Source: Weissella oryzae SG25
Lineage (GTDB): Bacteria > Bacillota > Bacilli > Lactobacillales > Lactobacillaceae
NCBI RefSeq assembly: GCF_000691805.2
Contig: NZ_DF820494.1
Span: 1 to 64,000 of the forward strand
Direction of reading: 5' to 3'
Length of the DNA stretch: 64,000 bases
The stretch's first letter is position 1. Every line of letters starts with the position of its first letter. The notes beneath the pieces are model-generated. The model was given only the letters and a program-made list of their open reading frames with translations. It was not told the DNA's origin and did no database searches. A program made the position numbers and the translations under genes. This document shows positions 16,471 to 26,700 of the stretch, in pieces.

Positions 16471-16800
16471 TCACCGATTAAATATCATCATGATCAGCAC
16501 CAAAACTATGAAAATCAAAATAGCAATTAATAGGTACGTATAAAGCTTTGGATTAATAACAGACTTATACTTAGCTGTTTCTTCAGCCGTTTCGTTAAAC
16601 TTTGCTTGTAAATCAGCTTGCGCTTGTTTACGAATATCAGAAGGCTTCTGAAAATTTTTTAATTCAGGACTCGCTAGTCCTGCAACGATTTTCTTCATTG
16701 CCCCTGGCTTTTTGAGAGCTTTTGCTTCAGTATTTGGTGCCTGCTTCTTAGTTGAGCTTGGGCTACCAGGTGTTTTGTTGGGGTTTGTTTTAAAGCTCAT
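16471..16800 (-). CDS. Small tail-anchored T4SS protein
   Basis: 109 residues: a Pro/Lys/Thr-rich disordered start, a helical middle (SDIRKQAQADLQAKFNETAEETAKYKSV) and a C-terminal membrane helix (LYTYLLIAILIFIVLVLIMMIF). Strong GGGAGGTTTGTA site. It overlaps the VirB4 stop and the hydrolase start region, so it is translated with them. No family recognised; position suggests an accessory channel or ATPase-docking subunit. Confidence 0.65.
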   Translation of the reverse strand: MSFKTNPNKTPGSPSSTKKQAPNTEAKALKKPGAMKKIVAGLASPELKNFQKPSDIRKQAQADLQAKFNETAEETAKYKSVINPKLYTYLLIAILIFIVLVLIMMIFNR

Positions 16801-18746
16801 TACAAACCTCCCTTAAATAATTGTTCTTCTTCAGCTGTTAATGCCATAGTCATAAAGGTTGCTTGTGTTCCCACTAAATTTAGTAACAATTGACCTTGAT
16901 CTAAATCATTAATAGCGTTTAATTGTGAATCAGTAACGTCATTTGGTGAGTAGACTTGGCGTAACCGTGAGGTATCTTCTCTTGAAGACCTGAAAACGGC
17001 ATGAGTACCAAAACGACCAAAGAAACTTGTAGTAGCACGCGAAGCCGCAGAATCTTGCATAACCCCTTTCGGAATTACGTTCGTTAAGCCTGGGAAATTC
17101 ACAAAAGTTCCAAAGAAATTTTTAGCTTGTTGGGCCATCATATTATCCCCAAAGGTTATGCCCATTGGGTGTGAAGCATTAAAAATTTCATCAGCCTCAT
17201 CTTGAATCCACCAGAAATATTTCGGCATCGGACCCACACCCGAGCGAATACTTTCAGCTGTGAAATCCTTTCCTAATCGACTACGTTGCTTAGAACCATT
17301 CATTGTGACGTAAGCACTCATCAGAGACAAAATATTAAAGTATTGCGCGTTAAAAATGGTCTTACCTAACGCAGAAATACCTCGTGTATTCAAACGTACA
17401 ACTTGCTCGTAACGTAAATCCGGCACAGTAGTAATCGAATTAACCATAGTGCCGTAGCTTTGTACCAAGCCGTCAAAGATTTGCTTAATATTTTCTAACC
17501 GTTCAATCTCTGATGGAGTTAGGTTTTGCGAATCCATTAAACAACTCGATAAATAGTTAATAAAATCTTCCATAATCGGATAGTCTTTATTTTTAAGGCC
17601 AAGAACTTTAAGCTCTTCCGGGTGTTGTTCAGGCGCTCGTGACCACATACGTAACTTAATATAAAAATCAATCAGTCTTGAACCCAAAGTACTAAGTTCG
17701 TGCGTATCCGCAGTAGGTTTAATCGTATGATAATAGGTTTTAATTTTATCTATGTGTGCATGAAACGAACCAATCACATCAACTTTGCCGTTATTCAGTA
17801 AAACCGTCGCAAAGACTTGCAAAATATTGATGTTATTCGAGGTTCCGTCCATAGTAAGGTGAACTCCGTGCATCGAGTCTACCAAGCCATCGTACTCATC
17901 AATCTTGTCAAAAATCCAAAGAGTGTCCCCGCGTGCCCATAAAGCGCGAGCATTCTTTTTTGTCCATGTGGATTTTCCAGAACGCGTCATACCAACAACT
18001 AGGTTATAAGGCACAATTCGGTGCTGACCGTCATTAAAACTTGGATCAAAAATCATTTCTCCGTCTTGTAGACTTGTCCCCATAAATGCTCCCCGTGGAT
18101 CATTTAAAAAGGTGTAATTAAACGGATACGTACCTGCCAGGGCATAAGCTTTCATTGGAAAGCCTTTGTCAGACATGCCAGCGTGTTCAACTTTCATGGC
18201 TGGCGTAAATATTTGTGAGTATTGTGTTGCCATTTCACCTGAATAAACTTTCATTCGATAACCTGAAAGTTTTCGTTTGATAATCGTAATTCGCTCTTTA
18301 AGCTTAGGCAGACTCACGTCCATAACCATTAAGCGAACATAAAGCCGTTTATATGTGGCGTTTGAATTAACGACGGCATCTAAATCAGCCAGATTGGTTT
18401 GATAATCTTTACTAGCCGCAAGTTTTGCACCATCATCTTTCCACTTATCATTGACGATCCCTTCCGCTGATGAAGCCGCTCTTTTCAGAGCTTGTTCAAC
18501 TTTCATGCGGTCTTCTGTTCCAATCTTTAGTACTGAAATGGTGTTTGATTGACCCAGCAATTCACGAAACCAAGCTTGCCCCTGTGCATTTTTGGGGTAA
18601 TCATACACAGATAAAATCGTCGCATACCCATCTCCATACTGAATAAAGTCAGAGTGGAAAACTATAGGTGCTCCATTTTCTGTGGCTTTAAGGAAATCTA
18701 AGTCAAAGCCTCTTGCTTCTAATTTATTCCTTGTAGAATTTCTCAT
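16800..18746 (-). CDS. VirB4-type conjugation ATPase
   Basis: 648 residues. The N-terminal half (1-200) is the VirB4 N-domain. The ATPase has a Walker A motif GMTRSGKST at about 252-260, followed by DTLWIFDKIDEYDGLV, and a Walker B stretch FWWIQDEADEIF at about 500, then the late SRLRQVYSPNDV segment typical of TraE/TrsE proteins. It powers assembly and substrate transfer at the cytoplasmic base of the T4SS. The start overlaps the stop of the previous gene by four bases. Length is usual for Gram-positive VirB4 proteins. Confidence 0.93.
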   Translation of the reverse strand: MRNSTRNKLEARGFDLDFLKATENGAPIVFHSDFIQYGDGYATILSVYDYPKNAQGQAWFRELLGQSNTISVLKIGTEDRMKVEQALKRAASSAEGIVNDKWKDDGAKLAASKDYQTNLADLDAVVNSNATYKRLYVRLMVMDVSLPKLKERITIIKRKLSGYRMKVYSGEMATQYSQIFTPAMKVEHAGMSDKGFPMKAYALAGTYPFNYTFLNDPRGAFMGTSLQDGEMIFDPSFNDGQHRIVPYNLVVGMTRSGKSTWTKKNARALWARGDTLWIFDKIDEYDGLVDSMHGVHLTMDGTSNNINILQVFATVLLNNGKVDVIGSFHAHIDKIKTYYHTIKPTADTHELSTLGSRLIDFYIKLRMWSRAPEQHPEELKVLGLKNKDYPIMEDFINYLSSCLMDSQNLTPSEIERLENIKQIFDGLVQSYGTMVNSITTVPDLRYEQVVRLNTRGISALGKTIFNAQYFNILSLMSAYVTMNGSKQRSRLGKDFTAESIRSGVGPMPKYFWWIQDEADEIFNASHPMGITFGDNMMAQQAKNFFGTFVNFPGLTNVIPKGVMQDSAASRATTSFFGRFGTHAVFRSSREDTSRLRQVYSPNDVTDSQLNAINDLDQGQLLLNLVGTQATFMTMALTAEEEQLFKGGL

Positions 18747-19417
18747 TCGTCTACGCCTCCTGCTTCAATATTTTCCGTTGGATTATTCAATTGTCGTAAA
18801 AGCATCATGATTCGTTCATATTTCATTGGCGTTGGTGACAATGAATTAGCTGCTTCTTGCATAAAGCGTTCCCGCTTTTCCAAAACTGAAGAAATCGAAT
18901 TGCCATGAACAACGGCTGTGTAGTCCTGGTGGGTAATTTGTTCACCCACATTGATTGCAATTTGAATTTGTTCAGTTGCAAACTGACGACGAGCCAGTGC
19001 TTGATCATAAAGACGTTGATCCTGAATTTGTGCAAGTTCTTGGTCAATACGATTTTGCAGATCTAACCAGGCAAGTTTTTGCTCGGTAGTATCAGCAGGT
19101 AGTTGACTGATAATAACGTCCCAATCGTCTAAATAAACATTTAAGAAACGATGATACTGTGCAATAACTTCCGCTGCCCCTTCTGTCCCTTCAGAGTTAA
19201 TAAAATCTAGATCACGACCTGGAATATTCAGAAATGTGATAAAACCTAAATCGTTATTTAGTTCAACGACGTTCTCACGATCACGGTAAATTTTTTTGTA
19301 GGCAATAAATTGTGTGAGCTCAAATTTTTCTCGAGTATTAACTGCCAACTTAATTTGATTAAACAGTTCCGAAGTTACTTTTGCTTTTTTCTTACTGTCT
19401 TTAGTCCTAAAAGCCAA
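18743..19417 (-). CDS. T4SS protein, TrsD/TraD-like
   Basis: 224 residues. The best start is a TTG at 19417, seven bases after a GGAGGG box; a further TTG at 19432 overlaps that box and is less likely. It is soluble, mixed alpha/beta, with FELTQFIAYKKIYRDRENVVEL, a long charged helix (QKLAWLDLQNRIDQELAQIQDQRLYDQALARRQ) and no ATPase motif. Gram-positive plasmids of pSK41/pMRC01 type carry a protein of this size between the VirB3-like and VirB4 genes (TrsD/TraD); the identification rests on that synteny. Confidence 0.65.
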   Translation of the reverse strand: MAFRTKDSKKKAKVTSELFNQIKLAVNTREKFELTQFIAYKKIYRDRENVVELNNDLGFITFLNIPGRDLDFINSEGTEGAAEVIAQYHRFLNVYLDDWDVIISQLPADTTEQKLAWLDLQNRIDQELAQIQDQRLYDQALARRQFATEQIQIAINVGEQITHQDYTAVVHGNSISSVLEKRERFMQEAANSLSPTPMKYERIMMLLRQLNNPTENIEAGGVDE

Positions 19418-19419
19418 AA

Positions 19420-19755
19420 TTAGTCCCTCCAATCTAATGGTTTGATAAAGATAGCCCGAGCAAACCGTTTAAAATTACGAATAGTAATTTCTTTGTACAT
19501 CAATTGATTTGGGTTGCTAGGAGCTGGTAACATGCAAAAGATTCCGACAACAAAACCAGAAATTAAAAAGAATAGCCCTTTTAATCCCAAGTTGTATGGG
19601 AAAATTTGCTTTGCAAGGAAAAAGGTTAAACTGAAAGTAATAATAGCTATAGCTAATCTTTCACCTGTTAAAAAAAGAAATTTCGACATCTTGTGCCGGA
19701 AATCGCGTCCTGGAATAAATGTTGTATATGGTGCCGGTTCATTATTGTCATTCAT
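19420..19755 (-). CDS. VirB3/PrgI-like inner membrane protein
   Basis: 111 residues with two adjacent membrane helices (LAIAIITFSLTFFLAKQ and GLKGLFFLISGFVVGIFCMLP), preceded by PGRDFRHKMSKFLFLTGER and followed by YKEITIRNFKRFARAIFIKP. A two-helix protein directly before VirB4 is the standard VirB3/PrgI position. GGGAGG ribosome site. It is the first gene of the second conjugation block and lies just after the second leader hairpin. Confidence 0.75.
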   Translation of the reverse strand: MNDNNEPAPYTTFIPGRDFRHKMSKFLFLTGERLAIAIITFSLTFFLAKQIFPYNLGLKGLFFLISGFVVGIFCMLPAPSNPNQLMYKEITIRNFKRFARAIFIKPLDWRD

Positions 19756-19770
19756 TAATCAAGTCCTCCC

Positions 19771-19786
19771 AATATTTCGTTTTGAC
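19771..19786. promoter_or_regulatory. ATTTCGTTTTGACA motif, partial copy
   Basis: Fourteen to sixteen bases shared with 20077-20099 (same strand) and 36816-36838 (opposite strand). It lies 16 bases upstream of the VirB3-like start codon. The three sites are each just upstream of a gene start, so they are candidate operator sites for one regulator. Confidence 0.45.
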
Positions 19787-19792
19787 AAGGTT

Positions 19793-19846
19793 AAAATAAC
19801 AAATAAAAAAAGCGTGACAAAAAAGTCCGCTTTTTTTTTGGCATTT
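19793..19846 (-). promoter_or_regulatory. Conserved leader hairpin, copy 2
   Basis: Nearly identical to 12533-12586: AAAAAAAGCG...CGCTTTTTTTTT stem with GAC/GTC extension. Upstream on the minus strand there is only the divergent parA region, so this terminator cannot be there to end a preceding minus-strand gene. It must either attenuate a transcript that starts further upstream or block incoming antisense transcription from the other side. Confidence 0.85.
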
Positions 19847-19914
19847 GACTAATGCTTTATATCTTATATTTAAAAATATTTGGTTAAGAAATGTAATTGG
19901 GCCTGCTTAATTAG

Positions 19915-20040
19915 TAGTCAGATATAATCATATCTATGTTTATGTTTATATTTAGATATAGTTCTACTTTTGTCATATTTACGTTGCAACATAACTATAA
20001 TTATAATTACACTTATGGTATAATATAAATGTGGTTTAGT
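19915..20040. other. AT-rich candidate centromere / parA promoter region
   Basis: A stretch of short AT-rich repeats: the small palindrome GATATAATCATATC at 19921-19934, then TATGTTTATGTTTATATTTA, then a second AGATATAG, directly upstream of the parA promoter. Iterated short repeats before parA are typical of parS/parC sites bound by the ribbon-helix-helix partner. That role is inferred from position. Confidence 0.4.
20016..20024 (+). promoter_or_regulatory. Extended -10 promoter for parA
   Basis: TGGTATAAT is a perfect -10 box with the extended TGN. No good -35 lies 17 bases upstream (AT-rich), which is acceptable for extended -10 promoters. Transcription would start near 20031, giving a leader of about 100 bases before parA. 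Confidence 0.7.
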
Positions 20041-20076
20041 TATACATATACCTCGTGACTAAGCCTAGTACTGACC

Positions 20077-20099
20077 TAATAATTATTTCGTTTTGACAG
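20077..20099. promoter_or_regulatory. 23-bp motif shared with 36.8 kb
   Basis: This site contains ATTATTTCGTTTTGACAG and is identical over 23 bases, in inverted orientation, to 36816-36838. It ends 28 bases before the parA start codon, between promoter and ribosome site. A regulator or partition-protein binding site is the simplest reading. Confidence 0.55.
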
Positions 20100-20127
20100 A
20101 CTAAAATAAATTAGGTGGTATCTAAAC

Positions 20128-20901
20128 ATGAAAATTATTACTTTCTCAGCCTCTAAAGGTGGCGTTGGCAAGACTACTTTATCTTTTAATTACGGCTCTT
20201 GGTTAGCTCAACAAGGCTATAAAGTGTTACTCATTGACACGGATTATCAAGCCAATTTGAGTTCAACCTTTGATTTTTTTACTACTGAGAACACTGTTTT
20301 TAACATTTTCACTGACGGTATTATCAAACTTCATGAGGTCGCAGACAACTTAACCTTATTGCCGGCTTCACCAAATCTTGATCAACTAGAAACAATGCTA
20401 CAGTCTCGCGTGAATAAAGAATTTATGATGATGATGTGGATGCAAGATCATCGAGCAATGATTGACAACTTTGACTTTATTTTAATTGACACGCACCCAG
20501 AATTTGGCACTTTAACGAAAAATATGATTGCTGTTAGCGATTATGTTTTCGTCCCTATTGAACCTTCTGAGTACGGATTTAATCAGTCTCGTAACCAATT
20601 CGACATTCGTATGGAAAAATTCAGGGCTGAAGCAGTTGATTTTATGACTAGGAAAAGTGTTATTGACGCTAAGGTTTACTATATAGCTAATCGAGTAAAG
20701 AAAAACACCAAAAGCAGTCAGGCATTTATACGAGTACTTTCTGAGCTTGATGCAGTATTGGCCCTGATTCCAGAACGTGAATTGTTCAATTCATCAACTA
20801 TTTTAAAAATGCCAATATTTGATATTCCAAATTCAAATAAATTATTAGAGGACATCGTACCTGAATTCAATAAAATTTTAGACAGAACTAAGGAGAATTA
20901 A
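20128..20901 (+). CDS. parA: ParA-type partition ATPase
   Basis: 257 residues with the deviant Walker A motif KGGVGKTT at about 10-17, the VLLIDTDYQANLSS switch and a DFILIDTHPE Walker B. This is a ParA/Soj-type ATPase that positions plasmid copies for inheritance. TTAGGTGG lies nine bases before the ATG. It is divergent from the conjugation block and transcribed with the ribbon-helix-helix gene that begins one base after its stop. It is of normal length for a small type Ib ParA without an N-terminal DNA-binding domain. Confidence 0.93.
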   Translation: MKIITFSASKGGVGKTTLSFNYGSWLAQQGYKVLLIDTDYQANLSSTFDFFTTENTVFNIFTDGIIKLHEVADNLTLLPASPNLDQLETMLQSRVNKEFMMMMWMQDHRAMIDNFDFILIDTHPEFGTLTKNMIAVSDYVFVPIEPSEYGFNQSRNQFDIRMEKFRAEAVDFMTRKSVIDAKVYYIANRVKKNTKSSQAFIRVLSELDAVLALIPERELFNSSTILKMPIFDIPNSNKLLEDIVPEFNKILDRTKEN

Positions 20902-20902
20902 T

Positions 20903-21169
20903 ATGTCATTAAACTCAGTTAGCCCAGAAACATTTTCTAAAAACAATAACAAGGAACAAATGGAGAAGGCGTTCAGTGATGCCCCAGAAGTTGAAATTCC
21001 AAGTGATTTTAAGTTACCCGTTTCTAATAAGAAAGTTGGAGAAGTTACTAAAAGCTATTCCGTAACACTTTTCCCAAGTGATATGGAAAAATTAATAAAG
21101 CTTGCTGAACAGCAAGGATTCGGTAAGAATCGCTCTGCATTCTTGCAGGCATTAATCCGATCATTATAG
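20903..21169 (+). CDS. Ribbon-helix-helix partition partner (ParB-like)
   Basis: 88 residues: an unstructured N-terminus and a C-terminal MetJ/Arc-like ribbon-helix-helix at about 50-88 (SYSVTLFPSDMEKLIKLAEQQGFGKNRSAFLQALIRSL). Type Ib partition systems pair such a small RHH protein with ParA; it binds the centromere and represses the operon. AAGGAGAATTAAT precedes the ATG. A strong terminator follows at once. Confidence 0.8.
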   Translation: MSLNSVSPETFSKNNNKEQMEKAFSDAPEVEIPSDFKLPVSNKKVGEVTKSYSVTLFPSDMEKLIKLAEQQGFGKNRSAFLQALIRSL

Positions 21170-21170
21170 A

Positions 21171-21203
21171 AAAAAACCAGTAATTAATTTTACTGGTTTT
21201 TTT
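21171..21203 (+). terminator. Terminator of par operon
   Basis: AAAAAACCAGTA / TACTGGTTTTTT with a 7-base loop and a T run. It directly follows the stop of the ribbon-helix-helix gene. Confidence 0.88.
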
Positions 21204-21239
21204 CATTGGTATTAATTAAATCTCCTAAAATCACTAATT

Positions 21240-21280
21240 AAAAAAGCACTATGCGAATTAATCACATAGTGTCGTTTTTT
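21240..21280 (-). terminator. Terminator after 179-aa gene
   Basis: A-rich arm with ACTATG paired with CATAGT and T-rich arm; reading on the minus strand it ends in six Ts. It closes the gene at 21292-21831 and can work in both directions, separating the converging par operon. Confidence 0.75.
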
Positions 21281-21291
21281 AAACATAGTTG

Positions 21292-21831
21292 CTATTGTAC
21301 TGTTTTCAAAATCTTTATACTACTACTATGATTTTGTGCTTTTACTGATGCTGTATATGCATCACTCGCAGAATCATAATAATTTCTCGAAGATGCGACA
21401 TCCGCTAGTTCATCAAAAGTTGAGAATGTTTTTGATGTTCCAAGGTTGCTGACTGGTACTGGATCATTATTAGACAATGATCCATCTGCGTGACCGTCAA
21501 TAATAAACTCATTCTCTTTAACATAATCATCAAATTCAGCTTGAGACCAAGTGGTTTTATAGGCAATGCCGTCTGAACCTAAAATAACTGGGCCTTTGAC
21601 TGAATCGAACTTCTTTGCAGATTTAGCAATTGAACTGCTTTCTGCTGACTCAGATGAAGACGCAGAGGATTTAGCACTTATTGAGCTTGCTATTGACGAG
21701 CTACTTGCTTTTTGGGCTTGTACCTCAGGACTATTATTATGCCCTTGTATCAACAAGGCCCCAAGCATAACAATAATCACAACCCCTACAGCCAACACAG
21801 CAAAAATTACTTTTTTATTTTTTTCCATCAT
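21292..21831 (-). CDS. Membrane-anchored Ser-rich exported protein
   Basis: 179 residues (or 178 from the adjacent ATG). Basic start, one membrane helix (VIFAVLAVGVVIIVMLGALLI), a long serine/alanine linker (SSSSIASSISAKSSASSSES) and a small outer domain with KTTWSQAEFDDYVKENEFIIDGHADGSL. There is no lipobox cysteine, so it is membrane-tethered rather than a lipoprotein. It follows the VirB6-like gene in the same direction and probably belongs to the conjugation set. Its role is unknown. Confidence 0.65.
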   Translation of the reverse strand: MMEKNKKVIFAVLAVGVVIIVMLGALLIQGHNNSPEVQAQKASSSSIASSISAKSSASSSESAESSSIAKSAKKFDSVKGPVILGSDGIAYKTTWSQAEFDDYVKENEFIIDGHADGSLSNNDPVPVSNLGTSKTFSTFDELADVASSRNYYDSASDAYTASVKAQNHSSSIKILKTVQ

Positions 21832-21893
21832 CAGACACCCAAATCCTATTACTTGTATTGTATATAGTTAACTATATCACATTTAATAATATT

Positions 21894-23765
21894 TTATTTA
21901 CCTATATTTGGGTTACTTTTTTTAACTGTTAGAGTTGGCTTAGAGGTTATTTTTTCATTCATGAATTGATTAGCTGATTGAGTAGACTTAGCATTTGGGG
22001 AACCCACAGGTTGACTTGATGGTGTAGCGCTGTTTAAAGGCTCAGAATTAGATGCTGAAGGCTTTCCAGTAATCTTTTCGTTCATGGCCTTATTTTTCTG
22101 GCTAAATGCGTGAGGTGTTGCATGACTATCACCAAAACCTTGTACTGCCTGTTGTCCTTCATTGAATGAATCTTTAATACCAGTTACTTTCTTATTAATA
22201 GAATCACTTACATTAGTTTTTACGTTTTTCGCACCTTGGGCGACCTTATCGATTGCAGCACTTGGTAACGATTCAGCCAAATTCCCTTTTCCAGCTAACA
22301 CAGCCCCTGCAGCACCCAATACTTTAGCTGCTTTTTGTGATTTAGATTTGTTTGACGTACTTCCAGTTGCTGAGCCTGAGTTTGGTGCTGAATTACCGCC
22401 ACCAACTCCAGCCATAACTTTGTCATTGGTTTCTTTTCCTTTTTTCAAACCATTTTTAATTTGTTGCAATTTTGAGGCTCCACCACTTACTAATCGAGCA
22501 GCTGTCTTTCCAGCTCCCAACACTGCTTTAGTGGCTACCGCTGCACCCAGAACACTCTGTGCAGCATTTGAGTGGCCTGACTGTGTTCCAGTAAATTCAT
22601 CAATCAGTTCCATTCCACCCATCAATCCCTTATAACCAGCAAAGAGGATCGCAATAGACAGAATTGTAAACGGCCACCAGCTCATACCTTTTATGGTATC
22701 AAAACCAAATTGAACCCATGCATAGAAGAGGATTAAGGAAATTGGCATCATTGCCATACCTGTTATGCTTCCTTCCATTAGCTGCAAAATTCTTACGGCT
22801 TTTTTCCCATGAATATCCCTGAAACCAAAATATAGGATCGATAGTGAATAATAAGCTAATCGATACGTTCTTACCAATATTTCGATTGTTGATAGAACAC
22901 CAACAATTACAAAAACAATTTCTCCTAAAATAATCCCCATCCAATTAGTTTTCACAACTGGATATGTTTCTGCGAAAGTTTTTCCAGTTGCCCAATTTCC
23001 AGATGCTAAATCTTCAACGCCAGAGCCGGAATCTGCTTTCTTTTTAAAAACATCTTTATCTTTATATTTTTTGGAGTCATCAATTGTATTTTCAAATATT
23101 GACCCTTTAATAACTGCATCATCGTCAGAATTTTTTTCATTTAAAATAGGAGAATAATCTGAAAGTTTATCTGCTTTTACTTTAAAATCATCATCATCTA
23201 ACTTTGTTAGGTCAACTGAATTACTTTTCCAAAGTGTAACCACAGGATTTGAGTTTTTAGATATTTCACCATTGACTCCTTTTGCAATGCTTAGCATGCT
23301 GCTAATTCCAACAGGTAAAATTGCAATGACAATCATTGATGTTACCAATCCCTTTGGCCAATCCTTTCCTTTTTGACCATTAGTTAATGAAAATTGAAAC
23401 ATTTGAATTGCCATGACTACCCCTAATACCACGAAGCCGATTAGTAGGAAAATCCATATCAAATGACCTAAGTCATAACTTGAAAACACTGATGTTAACT
23501 TATCACTAACTCCACCACCGCTAGTTTTGCTTGAACTGGTAAATATTTTCGAGAAATCTACTAAGTCCCATGCTTTACTCCAAGCTGTTTGCACTCCGTC
23601 AGCAACATTGTAGAAGAATAGTGCAATCGCATGCATTATCCAAGCAGAAATTGTGATAAAGATATGATTTGTTGGCGTCAGATAATCAATCCATGACTGA
23701 TAAAAAGCATGAGTTGGCCCACTATCAGGTAACGGTATTAATTTGTCCGCTAAATAAAAATTCAT
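21894..23765 (-). CDS. VirB6/TrbL-like polytopic channel protein
   Basis: 623 residues. There are several membrane helices between about 30 and 400 (e.g. HLIWIFLLIGFVVLGVVMAIQMF, LVTSMIVIAILPVGISSML, WMGIILGEIVFVIVGVLSTI, SITGMAMMPISLILFYAWVQF). A long Ala/Gly/Ser/Lys-rich hydrophilic tail follows, with the motif MNEKIT(G/S)KP twice. This layout fits VirB6/TrbL/TrsL proteins, the channel subunit next to the coupling protein. AAGGAGAAAGTA precedes the ATG, and it starts 18 bases after the coupling protein gene ends. Confidence 0.8.
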   Translation of the reverse strand: MNFYLADKLIPLPDSGPTHAFYQSWIDYLTPTNHIFITISAWIMHAIALFFYNVADGVQTAWSKAWDLVDFSKIFTSSSKTSGGGVSDKLTSVFSSYDLGHLIWIFLLIGFVVLGVVMAIQMFQFSLTNGQKGKDWPKGLVTSMIVIAILPVGISSMLSIAKGVNGEISKNSNPVVTLWKSNSVDLTKLDDDDFKVKADKLSDYSPILNEKNSDDDAVIKGSIFENTIDDSKKYKDKDVFKKKADSGSGVEDLASGNWATGKTFAETYPVVKTNWMGIILGEIVFVIVGVLSTIEILVRTYRLAYYSLSILYFGFRDIHGKKAVRILQLMEGSITGMAMMPISLILFYAWVQFGFDTIKGMSWWPFTILSIAILFAGYKGLMGGMELIDEFTGTQSGHSNAAQSVLGAAVATKAVLGAGKTAARLVSGGASKLQQIKNGLKKGKETNDKVMAGVGGGNSAPNSGSATGSTSNKSKSQKAAKVLGAAGAVLAGKGNLAESLPSAAIDKVAQGAKNVKTNVSDSINKKVTGIKDSFNEGQQAVQGFGDSHATPHAFSQKNKAMNEKITGKPSASNSEPLNSATPSSQPVGSPNAKSTQSANQFMNEKITSKPTLTVKKSNPNIGK

Positions 23766-23783
23766 TACTTTCTCCTTTTATTA

Positions 23784-26700
23784 TTAATACTCATCTGGAT
23801 CTTCCTCAACATCTTCATCTAAAATGCCAGTTAATTGAGTTTGGTTTATTTCGCCATTAATTACTTGAGTTACAGCCCACAAGGCTTTCCAAGATAGTTT
23901 TAACTCATTTTGAAGAGTTCGCCTATTAGGGTTATCTAGGAAATATCTACCTGAGAAAACTTTTTGCCAAACATCAGAGTCCGTTGAAACCTCAGTAAGT
24001 TGTGCAGCCTCAATAAGCGCTTTACTAGCTAATTGAACTGTTTTACTATCACTATTTTCAGCTAAGAAGGCTTTTCGACTGTCTAACTTAAATGCTTGAA
24101 CTTCTTCGTCAATTTTTACAACTTCGCGACCTTGTTGACTGGTAATCTCATCAATTGCTTCCTCAACGTCCGTTGCACTCACAGTAACCTTAGGCGTTGG
24201 AGTCTCTTCATCATTCGTCGAACCTACTTCACGTTCTAGTTCAAGATAATACGGTGCAAAGTCTGCAAATAATTCTTCATATTTAATTCCGGCCGTCTTA
24301 CTACGAATTCCAAGGTCAGTTGTGTAGTATTTCAAAGAATATTCTTTTTTCAAAAGGTCTCTTGCGTTGGGTAACTTATAAGGTCCGGTCGCAAAAATTG
24401 GTACCGCTTGAATCTTCCTAAATTTTTTATCCAACCGTTTGGCCAAGGGTAGTGTTAGCGACTCGTTGTTTGATAAGTATTGAACTTCAACTGGGTCGAG
24501 CAAAGGAACTTTAACCTTGTTCATTTGTCGATTGCCTCGGTCTTGATGATCTAATCCAACTTGTGAGTTAACACTCTCTTCCATGACTTCAATTTCACCT
24601 AAAGCCTTAGAGAACTCTGTATTTGTTTCTGCGTTGGGCGTTAAAATATGATTCCAGGTCAATGTATTATCACTAATTTCTTTGACCTCTTCTTTTGTAT
24701 ATTTCAGCTCGAGTTGCGACAATGATTGAAGATAAATTTCTACCATGTGACCATACGTTAAACCACGAGTCAGAAGATTATTGAATCCCGGAATTTTAGG
24801 GAACATTGAGAACTCATTTAGCTTATAAAAGATTGGCGTCGTGAGTTTTCGTCTTGTAATATTTGAAGCAATGCTTGTTGTAACGGCATATACCTGGCTG
24901 ATATAAAGAGTCGCGATAGCAGCGTAATTGTCATTGTCTTGTGGGGTAATAATAAACACTGCTTTAGGCTTTTCAGAATATCGAAGACTTACTTCAGCTT
25001 TTGCACCTGGAATTAATTTTGAATCGATACTGTCTACTACCGACTTGATAATTGGCTTCTTTGAATATTCATCAACTATTACTTTGCCATATGCCCGCTC
25101 TTGTTCTTTGTGACCGACAACTGTAATAATATTTCCACGAATATGGTGAGGGTTGTTAGTGTCATTAAAAGTGATATTAATTGCCCAATTATTTGGAAAC
25201 TTAGCCTTAAATGGAAATTGAAACAAGCCACTACGAGTAATGCGAACTTTATCCTCTTCAATGAAATCCTGCTCGTCTTTGGCATTCTGACTGTCATAAA
25301 GTCTGATAATACCTGTAAGACCTGAATACTGGCTATTCAGCAAAACTTTAATCATTCTTGGATAAGCCATATCCATTACATTAATTGAGTTTGAAGAAGT
25401 TAAACGAGCGATTGACTCACTTGCAAACAGTCTTGTACGAGCTTGGAGTGTAAACATGACAGAAGTTTTTGTATCCCCTGAAGAACCCAAGTAAGCTCCC
25501 GCAGTACCAATGATTTCATTTATCATAGGCGTCATAGGCAATTTTTGTAACATCTTCAGATATTTGGTCAAACCATCTTCATCATCGTCTGTAAATTGTG
25601 ACAGTGAATTAATGAATTGCGGTACACCTGCTGGAGTAACCAGTGATGGATCATTGTTATCAATCGCAAGCTTCAGTAAGATTAAAATCACCGCTTGTTG
25701 GGTTGACTCAGCTGTCTTATCCCAAATATCGCCTCCACCTTGATTATTAGCATCTGAACCAATAATTTGTACAACCTTCGCTACCTCGATTTGTGCTTGA
25801 TCCAAATCACCGTCCATCGCGTAATCCAATGCCATTTGCAAAGGATTAAATGTCTCTGATTCATCGACGTTCATAATGTTAATTGCATGAACGTCAAACC
25901 CAGCTTTTCTTAGCGGAATATAACTCATTTTGTAATCTTCGTTCTTAGCATCGGTATCAACAATATTCCAAGGTTGTGTTGAACGACGGTTAATGTCGAT
26001 TAATGGGTAGCCCCTCATCTGATCCTTACCCGAACGAGTAGCTCCAGTCGTTTTTACGTGTGTAATTTCAGTGTCAACCCAATAAAATCCATGGAAACCA
26101 CCTTCGACGTTTTCCTGATTCGCATATAGTTTTGGAAATGTTTTTACCAAACTCGGACGTATTTTTCGATACCAAAAAGGGAAAACTTCAGAATTTAAAC
26201 CTAAAACAAGTTTGAGGACTTGAGTTAGCCAAATTATCGGGTGCATTGCTAACATTCGTAAGTTGTAACCAGATATATGTGCAACTTGTTGTCCTGGCTT
26301 ACCGTCATAAATTTTATTTCTATCGGGTATCATAGAAAATGCACTGTCAATTTCATAAAAATTGGCAAAGTGGTTACTGTTACGAATCCGATTTCCGTAG
26401 AGTGTATACCAGTTATACCAACGTTTAATCACAAAATTAAAGATGGCTAAGCTTAGCACTATCAACCAAGTAATTTGAACATAATAAATGGTATAGTTTT
26501 TACCACTATTTGTAATAACCCAGGGCTGAGCCTGAATTACATTTCGGAACAAATTTTCAGGCAAAAACGAATTTAATGAATCAAATAAAAATTTGGTCCA
26601 ATCGACTGAACTTATACCTGTTTTGTAGTCGATATAGCTTTGCATAGCATTCTGACATAGCTTAACCAGTAATCTAACAATGTTTCCAACAGCAGTGCTT

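Noticed and set aside
22162-22635. Plus-strand open frame opposite the VirB6-like tail
   Set aside because: Low-complexity shadow of the Ala/Gly-rich minus-strand gene; no ribosome site.
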